DNA from: Lathyrus oleraceus
Taxonomy: Eukaryota > Streptophyta > Magnoliopsida > Fabales > Fabaceae
DNA length: 64,000 nt
Direction of reading: 5' to 3'
Assembly: GCF_024323335.1 (NCBI RefSeq)
Contig: NC_066579.1
Span: forward strand, 128,176,854-128,240,853
Numbering within the stretch: the stretch's first letter is position 1; each line of letters starts with the position of its first letter. A program made the position numbers and the translations under genes. The notes beneath the pieces were generated by a model. It made no database searches. It was not told the origin of the DNA and worked only from the letters and a program-made list of their open reading frames with translations. Below, in pieces: positions 1-10,800 of this stretch.

Positions 1-303
1 TGATAAGACCAGGCGAAGATGTCAACGTATTCTTGCAGCAATTCAATTAGCCCTTTCTTCACATCATCTCCCAAAGCAGCCCCTATCTTGATTTCTCTCT
101 TGGCGTCCTCGGTGCCAAGATTAATCACTTCAACAGACTCTTGATGCGGTTGAATGACCCTTTCTTCCTGTTTTAATAACCTGGTAAGTTCTTCAGGGAG
201 TTCACAGTCTTCATCACCCTCTTCTTCAGCTTGAAAGATTGGATTTTCAAAGTCGAAGCGAGCCATAGCAGAACCATTATCAATAGGATCCGGTGTTGTG
301 CAT
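1..303 (-). pseudogene. pol: Element A pol, N-terminal exon (upstream of reverse transcriptase), partial
   Basis: Read on the minus strand, this is open from an intron acceptor at 304 to the window edge. It gives the acidic leader of Tat-clade pol: FENPIFQAEEEGDEDCELP, then a stretch with VINLGTEDAKREIKIGA and LLQEYVDIFAWSY, which in this family lies directly before the reverse transcriptase fingers. No stop codon is seen. The catalytic reverse transcriptase, RNase H and integrase parts lie left of the window. Whether the full pol is functional cannot be judged from here. Confidence 0.8.
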
Positions 304-548
304 CTGCATGAGTGATGGTATGTGCTTATGAGTGTGAACAAGAAGTGAAAACTAAACAAAACATTGCCATTTTTTATTTTGAAAAACTGCAAAAATAGAA
401 AGACAGGGAACGAAATATTTGAATGCAAAAATACGTCCTTTATTTATGATAAAAATGCAAGTGTCACATAGATGGGCCCTACAATGAGTCATTACGCCCT
501 GGGCGGAACGTAAGACTTGGATATGCATGAATAAACAAAGAAAATTAC
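304..548 (-). other. Predicted intron between gag-pro and pol of element A
   Basis: On the minus strand the gag-pro frame ends LLEE followed by a TAA that lies inside a donor-like GTAATT (GT at 548-547). A CATGCAG acceptor (AG at 305-304) precedes the pol exon. Removing these 245 bases joins the two exons in frame, giving EE-CTTPDPIDNGSAMARF. Copies B, C and D use the same donor hexamer. Such an intron is established for legume Ogre elements; the exact ends here are inferred from frame and motif. Confidence 0.7.
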
Positions 549-1405
549 TCTTCAAGAAGAGTGACTTGGATAATCTCTTCAGAAGACCAATTGTTGATGA
601 CTTCACCCGGGATCCTCGGATGCACCCAGTTGTCGATGTCACAATCACTATCCCCACCCTCTTCATTGATTGCAGAGACCTCACTGGGAATCACAAAATT
701 AACAGGAACAACATCTGCGAATTCATCAGTAGCATCTTCAAACACTTCTTCCTCAACCCCTTCCACAGACTCTTGGACAGACAAATCTTCAACCTGGAGG
801 ATACCTTTGTCGAGCAAGGCCTAGATACCCTGCTGTAGCTTCAAACAACCTCCTCCCTGAGTAGCACAATCCAAACAACCCTTCCCACAACCGGGGAAAA
901 CGTCGGCCTTCAGCAAGCATCCTTTGACATCCGACAATGGAGTCTTCAGCTTCAACACATCCTTAATGGACTTGGCTTCTCCCTCTACCAAATTAACGTT
1001 CGCACCACCATGCTGGGGCATGGGATTGTTGACGATATTCGGAGCTGGTGCAAGGTCGATGGCCTTTGAATCTATGAGGTCCTGAACTACGTGCTTAAAA
1101 GCTTTGCAGTTCTCAATGTCATGGCCAGGTGCCCCAGAGTGGAAGCTACACCTAGCGTTGGCGTCGTAACCCACCAGAAGTCTACCAACAGGAGGAGCCA
1201 GAGTGCGCAATTGCACAAGTTGTAGTTGTTGAAGACTAGAAAGCAACTGGGCGTACGACATTGGAAGGGTGTCGAAACGCCGGTCCATCATCCTTTGCCT
1301 CTGTTGATAAGCGGGTCTGTTACCCGGTTGTTGCTGCTGTTGATACTGAGCTGGTTGACGTTGTGATTGTTGTTGTTGTAGTGGTGCTGCAGCTGGAATG
1401 GTCAC
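549..1405 (-). pseudogene. gag-pro: Element A gag C-terminal region and truncated pro region
   Basis: This continues the gag frame after an in-frame TAA at 1496-1498. It starts with a Gln-rich stretch (residues from about 1390 down), then FDTLPMSYAQLLSSL and the knuckle-like CSFHSGAPGHDIENC. A second in-frame TAG lies at 821-823 (QGI-stop-ALLDKG). The rest (817-549) is acidic and ends NNWSSEEIIQVTLLEE, the usual end of the gag-pro exon in this family. The aspartic protease block seen in D and B (DTGSS, GRPWIHEAG) is absent: only about 90 codons separate the LDKGILQ motif from the exon end, against several hundred in D and B. No frameshift is seen. Confidence 0.75.
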
Positions 1406-1495
1406 AGCCGCAACATACGGTTGCTGATGATAATTCTGAAAATTATTCCTCCGGTTATCCCTGTTCTGATAAGAAGATATGGCATTTGCATCCCC

Positions 1496-2449
1496 TTATC
1501 TTCTCTTCTGTCCCTGAATGAACGGCTTCTTCACCCCTGATGAGGATCCACCTCCACTCTGGATCTTGTATGTCTTTAGGTAATTCTCCACCCTTTCTCC
1601 AGTAGAGACCACATCAGCAAAGTTGGAAGCATTGCAACCTACCAGACGCTCCAAGTAAGGTTCGGGCAGCGTATTCATGAACATGTTGGCCATTTCCTTT
1701 TCCAACATAGGAGGCTGAACACGGGAAGCTGTATCCCTCCAGCGTTGAGCGTATTCCCTGAAGCACTCATTGCTTTTAAGAGACAGATTCTGAAGTTGAG
1801 TTCTGTCCGGAGCCATGTCTGCATTATACTGATACTGCTTCACGAAAGCCTCTGCCAAATCCCTCCAGCAACGGATGTGGGCTCTGTCCAGCCTCATATA
1901 CCATTCCAAGGATGCCCCAGCTAGGCTATCCTGGAAGAAGTACATAAGTAGCTTCTCGTCATCAGAGTATGCAACCATTTTACGGAAATAGGCTTGCACG
2001 TGAGTTTTGGGGAAAGAGCTGCCATTGTATTTGTCAAATATCGGGACCTTGAATTTCGGTGGCACCCTCACACCTGGGACCAGCCCCAAGTCAGCAACAT
2101 CTACTCCCAGAGGATTCTGTCCTTCCACTGCCTTCAACCTTTCTTCCAATCTTCTAAACATGGGGTCCATGCCAAAGTCTTCCTGAAGCAAGGGGAACTG
2201 ATCATCCTGACCATCCTGAATGGGTTGTTGACCGGAGGTGACATGTAGGATTGGGATAGGCCCCGGTCCATTGGGACCATTAGCCTCTCCAGCTGGAGGA
2301 TCAGCCAACGTCTCCGGTTGAGTAATAGGGGGATCCTTCTGCACCAATAATCTAAGCTCCTGCTGTCCTTGAGCCACCCCTTGAACCAAATCCATGAATT
2401 GATTCATGCGAATCTTCATCTCGGCGAGCTCTGCCTGTAGGCTTTCCAT
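1496..2449 (-). CDS. gag: Element A Gag polyprotein (Retrotrans_gag domain)
   Basis: Encodes 317 residues of the capsid-forming protein that packages element RNA in cytoplasmic particles. Residues 1-40 form a likely coiled coil (MESLQAELAEMKIRMNQF). Residues 41-85 are Pro/Gly-rich. The Retrotrans_gag core spans about 130-290, with KFKVPIFDKYNG, YFFQDSLAGASLEWYMRL, FVKQYQYNADMAPDRTQL and FREYAQRWRD. The frame is open upstream of the ATG (HRYGTRRNQQRVMESL, matching [16 protein letters not shown] in D), so translation could begin earlier or after splicing. It ends GQKRR at an in-frame TAA, after which the frame stays open; that stop is probably a mutation within a longer gag-pro. Confidence 0.85.
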   Translation of the reverse strand: MESLQAELAEMKIRMNQFMDLVQGVAQGQQELRLLVQKDPPITQPETLADPPAGEANGPNGPGPIPILHVTSGQQPIQDGQDDQFPLLQEDFGMDPMFRRLEERLKAVEGQNPLGVDVADLGLVPGVRVPPKFKVPIFDKYNGSSFPKTHVQAYFRKMVAYSDDEKLLMYFFQDSLAGASLEWYMRLDRAHIRCWRDLAEAFVKQYQYNADMAPDRTQLQNLSLKSNECFREYAQRWRDTASRVQPPMLEKEMANMFMNTLPEPYLERLVGCNASNFADVVSTGERVENYLKTYKIQSGGGSSSGVKKPFIQGQKRR

Positions 2450-2947
2450 TACTCTCTGTTGATTCCTTCGGGTACCGTATCGGTGAATGCCTGAGTCAGC
2501 TATCCTGCTAGTGGGACACCAAACAAACTGAGAACACTGTGGCGGTACCTGTTATGCAAGACATGCAGATGACTATGCAAATGCAATAACATGTTTATCA
2601 ATTTCAAAAGTATTCTACTCCCTTGATTCCAGTCTCACATTTGATAAACAGTGTAAAAAAAAAGACTAAGCCGTTGATGAGAACCAAGAAAATTCCGACT
2701 AGAATCAAGTAGAAGATATAAACCCCACAGAAATGGATAAACATGTGTTAAATGATATGAATGCAAATGATGTGATGAAACGATGTGAATGCAATGCAGT
2801 GGCATGTCAATCAGGATTGCTGTATCTGCTTGAACATCTGTCAGGTTGCACTGTCTGGAGAGAAATTAAGAGTACACCAAACAAAGGTCATGGGATGGAT
2901 CATGTTATCCTTAATATCAACCACCCATTTCGGCGGATTATGGTTTA
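2450..2947 (-). other. Element A leader, part next to gag
   Basis: Non-coding leader between gag and solo LTR S1. It resembles the leader of the Ogre copies: its right end (about 2880-2947) matches 37201-37266 in B. An acceptor-like TTCTCAG is seen on the minus strand near 2526-2532, before the gag frame. No gene is seen. Confidence 0.55.
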
Positions 2948-3555
2948 TGTAACACCCCGATAATAATATAATAATTATTTAAATTAAGTTAATAATATAT
3001 TTATTGATTTAATTAAATAATTAAATTATTATTTTTATTTTTATAATTATTGGAATAATTATTTATTGGAATATATAAGTTGGAATAATAAAAAGTCCCA
3101 ATTTTGGAACAAGGGTTTTCACGTGAAAAGGAAAAGAGAAGCGGCTGAAAGAGAGAAAGGGCAAAAGGCAGAGCAAGAGAAGAGGAAAAGCTTGAAGCTG
3201 CAGAATTTGCCGAATTAACTCAGGTAAGGGGGGTTTATCGTTGATTAACGGGTATTATATGATAATATGTCATGGGTAGTGATAGACCTTTAATTTACCT
3301 CTGAATTGGATGATTATGATGAATTGTGAATCTTTTTGGATGAACGAAATTGGAATAGAATGGAGAGGAATTCGTAGGAATTTGATGTAAACGTGTTAGG
3401 TTTTGTGTAATCGAATAAGATATGAATGGTGTTGAGAATATGGACGGTTAATTGGTGTAAATTGGACTGTAGAAGGTTGGATCGGATAGGTTTCGTAATA
3501 GGGAAAAACCATTGTAGATCTGAAATCTGGGTTCTGTAGCAGAGGGTTCTGCTAG

Positions 3556-3727
3556 CGCGCGATTCGCGGCGCGAAGCCCAGTTCGCGGCGCGAACTGGCA
3601 AATTCCAGAAGGGTTCTGTGACGCACCGTTCGCGGCGCGAACCCTCCTGCGCGGCGCGAACTGTCAATTCCAGAAGGGTTCTGTAACGCACCGTTCGCGG
3701 CGCGAACCCTGCTGCGCGGCGCGAACT
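3556..3727. repeat. CpG-rich palindromic repeats in S1
   Basis: The near-palindrome TTCGCGGCGCGAA and close variants (TGCGCGGCGCGAA) occur six times in about 170 bp, in an imperfect tandem array with a unit near 77 bp that also contains CCAGAAGGGTTCTGT. The GC content contrasts sharply with the AT-rich surroundings. Confidence 0.8.
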
Positions 3728-4093
3728 GTGCTGTGCAGAAGTGGATATTGGTGAATTTCTGTGCTGTTGTTGTGCAGTTTTTGGTTGTTTAGGCTGAGTG
3801 ATGTAACTTAGCTGAGGGATGATGTGATAGGGATCAATTCCCGTTGTTTTGAGTAGTGTAGGTATTAGTAGAGAGTACTAATACTGTGTTTGATTATGTG
3901 GCATGAGATGATATGCTTTTGTGATAAAATGTGTTAATACATGTGTTGATGGTGTGATGATATGCATGATGCTGTGAATGTATCAGTTATGTATGCATTT
4001 GTGAATAGACTGTTCTATGGCTTAGAGTGTGAGCATATGTCTAGTCTTGAGTTGTTGGTGATGTTGCATTGCTAGGTGATTAGCATGCGTTGT

Positions 4094-4421
4094 CTAGCCT
4101 CTGGGGCTGTAGCTAATTCCCATAGTGAGGAATTAGTGAGTTGTGAATTGTTGTTGATGTTTGCATACTAGATGAGTAGCTTGCATAGTCTAGCCTTTGG
4201 GGCTGTAGCTAATTCCCATGGTGAGGAATTAGTGAGTGAGTCACTAGGTCTCAAATGAGTGGGACTAGTGAGCTCAGTAGCCGTATCCGGAGGGATCGGT
4301 GAGCTTGGACTATATGTTCAAGAAGAGTCGGTACCGCATTTCATGGAGTCTCATTGCATAATGAATGCATGGCATAGCCTGTGGGGCTGTAGCTAATTCC
4401 CATTGTGAGGAATTAGTGAGT
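4094..4421. repeat. Three copies of a 45-bp hairpin-forming repeat in S1
   Basis: A unit reading TAGCCT-GGGGCTGTAGC followed by CTAATTCCCAT-GTGAGGAATTAG occurs three times, starting near 4097, 4191 and 4375. The second half is an inverted repeat (CTAATTCC / GGAATTAG) that can fold into a hairpin. Spacing is irregular, so this is not a simple tandem array. Confidence 0.75.
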
Positions 4422-4984
4422 AAATCGTTGTGTTGTGTTGTTGGTGTTGAATATGGATTGAGATTATACATATGATATATATATTTGTTGAGTATAATGT
4501 TGCGTTGATACTGCCGTTATGGAGTGTGTAGTCTGGTTAGGGTGATTTGATGCGTTAGTTACTTAACATTACATAATGTTGTATAATGCTTATTATATTG
4601 ATTGAGGACTCACCCTTACACCTATTTTTCAGGTAACGAGCAGTGAGTTGAGTAGGAGCTAGTGCTTGGAGTCTAGTGTAGTCTCCTAGTGGGTCATGCT
4701 CTGATAGATGTAACATCGGGATGGGATGTTTGAATATTTTATTGATTGGTTGTGAACCATTTTGCATGTAATATGTTACATGTTTGGAATAATTGAGCTG
4801 TTTTCTATCCGCTGCGTATTATGCAGATACTTTATAAATTGAGTTAAATAAATGAGCATGACAGGAAATTATGATGATCGTTGTGGAATGATTGTGTGAC
4901 ACCCTTCGGGGCATAATTACTCTGATTGATTTATTATTATTTTAATTAAATAATTTGGGGTATTTAGAAGGGTGTTACAGTTTA

Positions 4985-5716
4985 CACCTTATCAACACCC
5001 GAGTTTCATTGATATTAAGGATATCTGATCGGATCAACCATGAATCAAGGGTTTGTCGCAAGTCACGAGCATGGAGTTTAGGTTAAGAACCACCCAAAAG
5101 GAATGTACTAAGGTTTAAACCTGCCAAACATGTTCTACAAAAGGTTCCCATAGTCATAATCCCATCTTTCGGATATTATCAGAGGAACGACTACTCGTAT
5201 TCCAACAATATTCTCAAGAGAGACTCTTATGAGTGTAGTATCGCGTAACAATCGTATCAAATCTTACACTTGAACGACTTTCGCACTACGTCCTACGAAT
5301 AGGCCAAGATGGGTTTGGTAAACTAAGGTCCTTGGCTTCTTAGGTCTATATTGGAACAAGTAATGTCTAACCACAACTTACTTATGTGACATTATTGATC
5401 TCAACATGACCTCCACCAAGTGAATGGGCTTGCAAGTCAACTCGCTAAGGAATAACTCCACACAAGTTGACAGGACTGTGCCATTCTCCTATCTTAAGTG
5501 CACTCGAGTTCGGGTATAGAACTCATCTCACAAAGATCACCAAGCAGCCATAGCCAACCAACAGATACAACAATGATATGTACACAATGTAATAAGGTAA
5601 AGCAGGTAAATAAATAACTGTACAAAAGCATGAACACCCAATAAACAAACAAACTACAAAAGCTAGGAGGGACTCGCTTAGGGAAGATGGACCAGCAAGA
5701 GGTCAACTTCTTAAAA
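4985..5716 (-). other. Element A leader, part next to the primer-binding site
   Basis: Non-coding. It is the reverse complement of leader sequence also seen in D (12613-13300) and B (37260-37925), for example the stretch with CACGAGCATGGAGTTT. No gene is seen; short ORFs here are not conserved. Confidence 0.6.
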
Positions 5717-5734
5717 TCCCCAGCAGAGTCGCCA
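5717..5734 (-). promoter_or_regulatory. Primer-binding site of element A (tRNA-Arg type)
   Basis: On the minus strand this reads TGGCGACTCTGCTGGGGA, beginning two bases inside the LTR end, and is identical to the primer-binding site of D. It starts with the TGG expected to pair with a tRNA CCA end. Ogre/Tat elements are reported to use tRNA-Arg; I could not check the tRNA sequence here. Confidence 0.8.
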
Positions 5735-6060
5735 GCTGTCGCAACCTGAAAAATACAGTGTGCGAAAAACAACCGGCGAAAGAAAATGACAGAAGAGTCG
5801 CCACCGTGCGTTATTTATCCCAAGGGAGGGAAAGGAAACGCTCGAAGTAAACCTGAAAAAGGAAAGGACAAGACGGGGTCTCGCAACCAAATCTTGGGTT
5901 CGGGAGTCGGTTATGCGAAGGGAAGGTATTAGCATCCCTACGCATCCGTAGTACTCTACGGGATCCACTTTTGTGGTTTTCGTCTAAAGGGTGTGGGTTT
6001 ATTTTGTGCTGTTTGCCAAAAAAAACAAAAAAGGGTTAGATGAAAATGACTCGCGCGGAT

Positions 6061-6232
6061 GTCGCATCCACTGCATACGTATCTCATCTGAATATGAGAA
6101 TCAGAGTCTTCGTAGCTCGGCTGACCTATGGGTTGGGGGGATGTGTGCTCGCTAAGACATCGCGTCTTATGCCTACGTATCTCATCTGGAATGAGAATCA
6201 GAGCAAGCCGTAGTTCGGCTAACTACGGGGTT
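6061..6232. repeat. Duplicated hairpin segment in LTR A
   Basis: Two imperfect copies of a segment with TACGTATCTCATCTG, GAATCAGAG and a CGTAG...CTA-rich end lie near 6075-6132 and 6173-6230. The second copy has a perfect 8-bp stem, CCGTAGTT (6208-6215) with AACTACGG (6221-6228), and a second small stem CTCAT/ATGAG. The first copy's stem is eroded. Confidence 0.65.
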
Positions 6233-7187
6233 ATGGATTGGGTTTTGGACGAACGACGTCACTACGCAATCTACCGGATGCTCGACCTTTGGAGACTTAC
6301 TCGCCTGTAGTAGAAGGAGTAAACGTGTTGCTTTGGGTTTTAGGGTTTGGGATGCTCGAGGGCAAACAGGCAGTCCTTGACGAAGGAACCGCGCTACATG
6401 TGGGGATATGAATACAAAACACAAAACATGTATCTCAAAGTAAAATGCCACCAAGGGGCCCAAACATTGCCTCCTATCGAGGTCTTCCAGCTAAGAAAGC
6501 GATAAAGTACGAGAAAAGGAAAAAATTACCACACGGATAAAGATCCGAAGTTACAGTAATTAAAGGATTAGCAACCCTGAGATCTCTCCAGCTAGACCAT
6601 CAAAGAAAATCAGTCAATACGATTAATCAGGATAAACCTCCGGATGGTATCCCTGCAAGAGTATGTGAGCCCTCACGAAAACTCAACAGAAAGGTTAGAC
6701 AAACAAGGTGAAATCCAGGGAAAACAATGCCATGGCAACGCAAAGACAGGTTAGAGAAACAAAATAGGGTAACCCAGAGTTGCCCCTAAATCAAAATGTA
6801 ACCACATGAATAATTCCATTAAAATTCACAAAAGGCTCACAAAAAAGGTATCAAATTCACCCATAATACCTCATACATTTAGAGCATTCAAATTAAAGGC
6901 ATAAAGATGATGGATATAGGGCAAACCTGATTGGAGAGCTTGATTGAAATTGAGTTGCACCCATGAGGTTTACAAGTTGAGTTCCCTTCAGGGTTTGGAG
7001 GCTGCTCTGAGTTCTCTGTCAGGTCTTCTCTCACTATCTTTTTCCTCAGGGTTTTGTTCCAAGGAAACCTCAGAGTGTTTTGTTTCTCCTCAAAATCCCC
7101 CTTTGTTCTGTCTTCTTTCTCTCACTATCTTTTTCCAGTGAATCTCCCAGTGTAACTCCAAGTGTCACTCCTCTACTGAAACTTCAG

Positions 7188-7199
7188 TATTTATAGACT
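7188..7199 (-). promoter_or_regulatory. TATA box of LTR A
   Basis: Minus-strand GTCTATAAATAC, about 215 bases inside the LTR start. It is the best TATA match in the LTR and is correctly oriented for transcription into gag. RNA would start about 30 bases further left. Confidence 0.6.
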
Positions 7200-7295
7200 G
7201 ATTTTCGTGGGTAGTGGGCTCAAATGAGGGAGACCAAAGTCCAAAATAATTTGTTATATTTTATTTATTTATTTATTTATTTTATTTAATTAATT

Positions 7296-7380
7296 AAATA
7301 AATTTTTCTTCTTTTTTCTTTTTTCTTTTTCTTTTTTTTTCGTTTTTTTTTTTCGTTTTTTTTTTTCGTTTTTTTTTTCA
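7296..7380. repeat. T-rich low-complexity tract with CGT(n) units
   Basis: T-rich sequence with four near-regular units of CG followed by a run of 10-12 T. It lies close to the start of LTR A (U3). The Lys-rich minus-strand frame it creates is an artefact. Confidence 0.85.
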
Positions 7381-7413
7381 GGAAAAATGAAGGGTAAATT
7401 TTGGGGTATTACA

Positions 7414-7891
7414 ACACTCAACCCTCTATTCACTAGAATGGATCCTTGAACCAAGACATCTTCCAAAGGAAGGGAAAAAGGCCAAGTTTCCACACAATAC
7501 CATGAAAGGGGGAGACTTACAATCCCACTTACTAGAATGTTATTCCTTTTGGGTTAAATAGCGCTATGTTAAGCAATCCTAATTGGACTTATGTAGAAGT
7601 CACAGCTATCTGAGGCCGATCAGTAGAAATTTAGGTGCTAATGCATGTTGGAGATATGGTATAATGAACCATACTCCTAAAACATACCACACTCAAAAAA
7701 TAAAATGATCAAAGGATGAACCTAATCTCATCCATACTTATATTGGTTCATCTAACATAAGTTATTGATGAATCAATTAGCCTTAGGATGTTGAGATGTC
7801 ATTGGCCAATGGAAGAGATGAGATAAAATGGGATTGAAGATGAAGAGGGGGGGGGGGGGGAGGAGATGAGACAAACACAAATTGGTCATGG
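7414..7891 (-). mobile_element. Z: remnant of an older Ogre LTR
   Basis: This matches part of the Ogre LTR in minus orientation (compare 21342-21795 in B and the complement of about 10700-11130 in D): lines with ACACTCAACCC, GGACTTATGTAGAAGTCACA and ATAATGGAC-like sequence recur. It is bounded on the left by element A and on the right by the start of D, so both appear to have inserted into it. A run of 14 G lies at about 7847-7860. Confidence 0.7.
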
Positions 7892-10800
7892 TGTAAGACC
7901 CCAATTTTGACCCTAAGATCCCTCGTGCTACCTCATCATATGCATTAGCATTGGGATCATACCTTGGCATCCTCCTTACCCCTCTTTCATTAGGTTTGTT
8001 TTGGGAGAGATCACCAAGCACCATGTGATTGTATCATACTTTGTATTTTGTCCTTTACTAACCAAAATACCAAAAATATGTCTTTGTATTTGTCTAACTC
8101 TTTTGTAGGTAGGGCATGATCACCATTGATCTATCAAGTTCACATCTAGGGTTTAAGACCCTCATTGCTAAAAGCTCAACCAAGAAATGGTCCAAAATGG
8201 TTCTAGGAATCATATATGAGTCCCAATGATCTCCACATTTTATTTTGATCAAGAATTCTTCAATAGTTTGGGATTGGTTTGCTTTGGAAACCCTAGTTCA
8301 TCTGGGTATCTTATGTAACTTCTTCACCAGGTTTCTTCAACAATTGATCAAATATTTCAAGGTACACCTAAAATTCCATCATCTTATGCATATATGATCT
8401 CCCATGAGCCTAAAAGGTCAAGAGAATTACAAGTTAGCAAGTTGGTTGATGGTGGTTGGCCAGATGAATTCATCTAATCAAAGTTGGGTCTCCCTAGACC
8501 CTATCTCCTACAATTTTCATCATATGAAAATGATTCCAAGAGAAAAGTTACTCTAAATGACATTAAAAACAACTTTCATGTTGATGTCTAGAGCTAAGTT
8601 TGCTTGTAAAGTCATTTTTTATGTTGAAACATTATAGGTCATTTTGTTTAAACCCTAATTTGAAAGTTAACTTCCTAAGGCCATAACTTGCTCAATTATT
8701 ATGAGATGAAATATTTACAAGTTGAACAATCAAATTCAAGGTGTCTACTTCAACTTTGATGTTTGGAGTAAGATCTAATTCAACTTTTATGAGCATGTGA
8801 TATGAGGATACATTATAGGTCATTTTGGACCAATACCATTGAATAAGTGGTTTTCCTCAACTTAAAAAATGCATAACTCATTCATCCCAAATCCAAATGA
8901 TGTCAAATTTGTGACCATTTTGAAGGTTTTTTAAATATCTACGACTTTGATGAAGACACCTTTCTCATTTGAAGCTCACATAAAAAGTTAGCCAAGTTGG
9001 AATAATTGAACATATGGCTTGACAATTTGAATTTTTTTTGACATGTTGAAATTTCCAAACTTCCACCTCAAAATTCACCATGATACCAGTTCGAAATGGA
9101 CAAGTGTTCAATATGAGAGTTGTTCCTCTTGATCTAACCTTTCCAAAGAGTCCAAATTCATTCATTTTGGATAAAGTTTGAGGGTTCTGCGCATGGCTTG
9201 AACATGGATGTATCAGTTGGCAAAAATCATTCTTCAAACATCAAAACATATTTGCCTTGCATCACAATTCTCATTCAGACTTCACTTCACTTGCATTTGG
9301 ACCTAATTGAGTTGCTTCATGGGCCTGTACATGCCCATGCAAGCGTGCATTTCACATTGCCAATTTTGGAAGCATTTTCAAGTGTGCAAATATCACTTAC
9401 ATTTTGCTATAAATAGAGGTCCATTGCATCTGTTTGAAGGACCCTGGCGCGCCAGCTTTTCCTCCAACCATTGAAACCCTCATAATTCAAAGGAAAACCT
9501 GATAAATTTCACTTGAAATTTGAGTTTGAATCCCACTGTTTGGAGATTCAAGAACTCCAGAATCCAAAGCCTTGTACCATTCCTAATTTACTTTTGCAAG
9601 CTCCATAAGCAAGATCAAGCACAAATTGAAGCAAAAGAGTTCCAGTTCTGCACAACATTGAAGGTAATTTTCCAGATTTTTCTTTTCTTTGATTCTCCCT
9701 CAATTCTCATCAATTCTCTTGGATCCTTGATTGTCTGAAGTCCTATCAATACAGGCAAGAAGATTGAGTTGCTTTGAGGTCAAATCGAAGCAACTCAGTT
9801 CATACACCTCAAAATTCAACTTCATGTATCTCTTAATATACTTCGAGTTAGGTTAAATTGAGGTGATATTCGTGATCTACGCCATTTTTTCTTTAAGATC
9901 ATGTCCTCTTTTTTAATTTATGTGATGGTGATGAGGGAACCAGTTCAGCCAGGGTCATCAGAGAAGATGACCGACACTTTGCTCCGGCGATGCGTTGGAT
10001 GTGTTCTGAGCCATTGCATCAATTCAAATCATTTTAATCTTGAATGTTGCTTTTGAATGCCAAACGTGTGGCGCGCTGACTAAAGCGTATCATGGAACGC
10101 GCGTTTTCCACCACTTGATCTTCCACCTCAATTAATGAGGGAGATCAAGTGGTCCACGTTTTTCTGATTTAATTGATTTTCATTTTATTTTCATTAATTC
10201 ATATTAAATTTAATATTGATCCAAAAAATATGAGAGTTTCACCAAAAAAATTTAAATAAAATCCTCTTTCATTTTCTGAATTAAAATTATTTTTTGGATC
10301 ATTATTAATATTTTTCATGATTTAATTGATTTTGTGAATATTTTTAATTGTTTAAAAATGCTTTTAAGTTTCCAAAAATTCTGAAAAAATTTCTCCAAGA
10401 TCCTTTGACCTTGTTTGACCTATGATAAATCTCATGGTCATTTCTTTGGTGTTTTGATGAGGTTTTAGGAATTTGACAAACCATATTTAATTTAATGCAT
10501 TATTTTTATTATTTTTAATTAATTAAATGCCAAATAATTTGTGTAGAACCATTTTAGTTGACTTTGTGAGTTTGACTTGTGTTGTTGAGCCTTGGTCAAG
10601 GTTAATTTGAATTTGTTAGGTTAAGATCATTGAACTTAGGGGATTGATGGAATGTACATTCCATCTTCCAAAATGAATGAATGATCTTAACTTGGTAAAA
10701 GTCTTCCTTTGTCCAAATTGTGTTTGATCCATTCCCCCTCTCTCTTCATCTCATTCCCATTCTTTATGCATTCATATCATGGACCTATAATGTCTCTATA

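Larger units (their letters stand above)
2948..4979 (+). mobile_element. Solo LTR S1 (probably Ty3/gypsy, Tekay/Del-like)
   Basis: A 2,032-bp insertion in the leader of element A. It begins TGTAACACCC and ends GGGTGTTACA, a TG...CA pair within a 10-bp inverted repeat. It is flanked by the 5-bp duplication GTTTA (2943-2947 and 4980-4984). The empty site can be read in B near 37260-37275 and D near 13265-13280 (ATGGTTTACACC or its complement). It has no ORF, primer-binding site or polypurine tract, which fits a solo LTR. A TATA-like ATATATAAG near 3069-3077 suggests plus orientation. The Tekay/Del assignment rests only on the general look of the termini and is weak. Confidence 0.75.
1..7413 (-). 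mobile_element. Element A: Ogre/Tat-like Ty3/gypsy retrotransposon, 5' part
   Basis: The element reads right to left: 5' LTR (5737-7413), primer-binding site (5717-5734), long leader, gag (2449 down), gag-pro remainder, intron, and the first part of pol, which runs off the left edge. The right flank, ACACT at 7414-7418, would be its target-site duplication; the left copy lies outside the window. The LTR ends are TGTAATACCCC and GGTTGCGACA (element sense). The primer-binding site and the intron place it in the Tat/Ogre clade, but its LTR differs from the Ogre copies further right and no ORF1 is seen before gag. It is inserted in an older Ogre LTR (Z) and is itself hit by solo LTR S1. Confidence 0.85.
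5737..7413 (-). repeat. 5' LTR of element A
   Basis: A 1,677-bp LTR bounded by TG...CA on the minus strand (starts TGTAATACCCC, ends GGTTGCGACA) and next to the primer-binding site. It carries a TATA box (7188-7199), a T-rich tract at its start and a duplicated hairpin region. The 3' LTR is outside the window, so LTR divergence cannot be used to date it. Confidence 0.85.

Noticed and set aside
2733..2963. 76-codon ORF in the leader of A
   Set aside because: It runs across the S1 insertion boundary and is not seen in the homologous leaders of B and D.
5494..6463. Several 60-93 codon ORFs in the leader and LTR of A
   Set aside because: No start context, homology or conservation is visible; they lie across the primer-binding site and LTR.
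7290..7493. Lys/Glu-rich 67-codon ORF
   Set aside because: It is the complement of a T-rich low-complexity tract.
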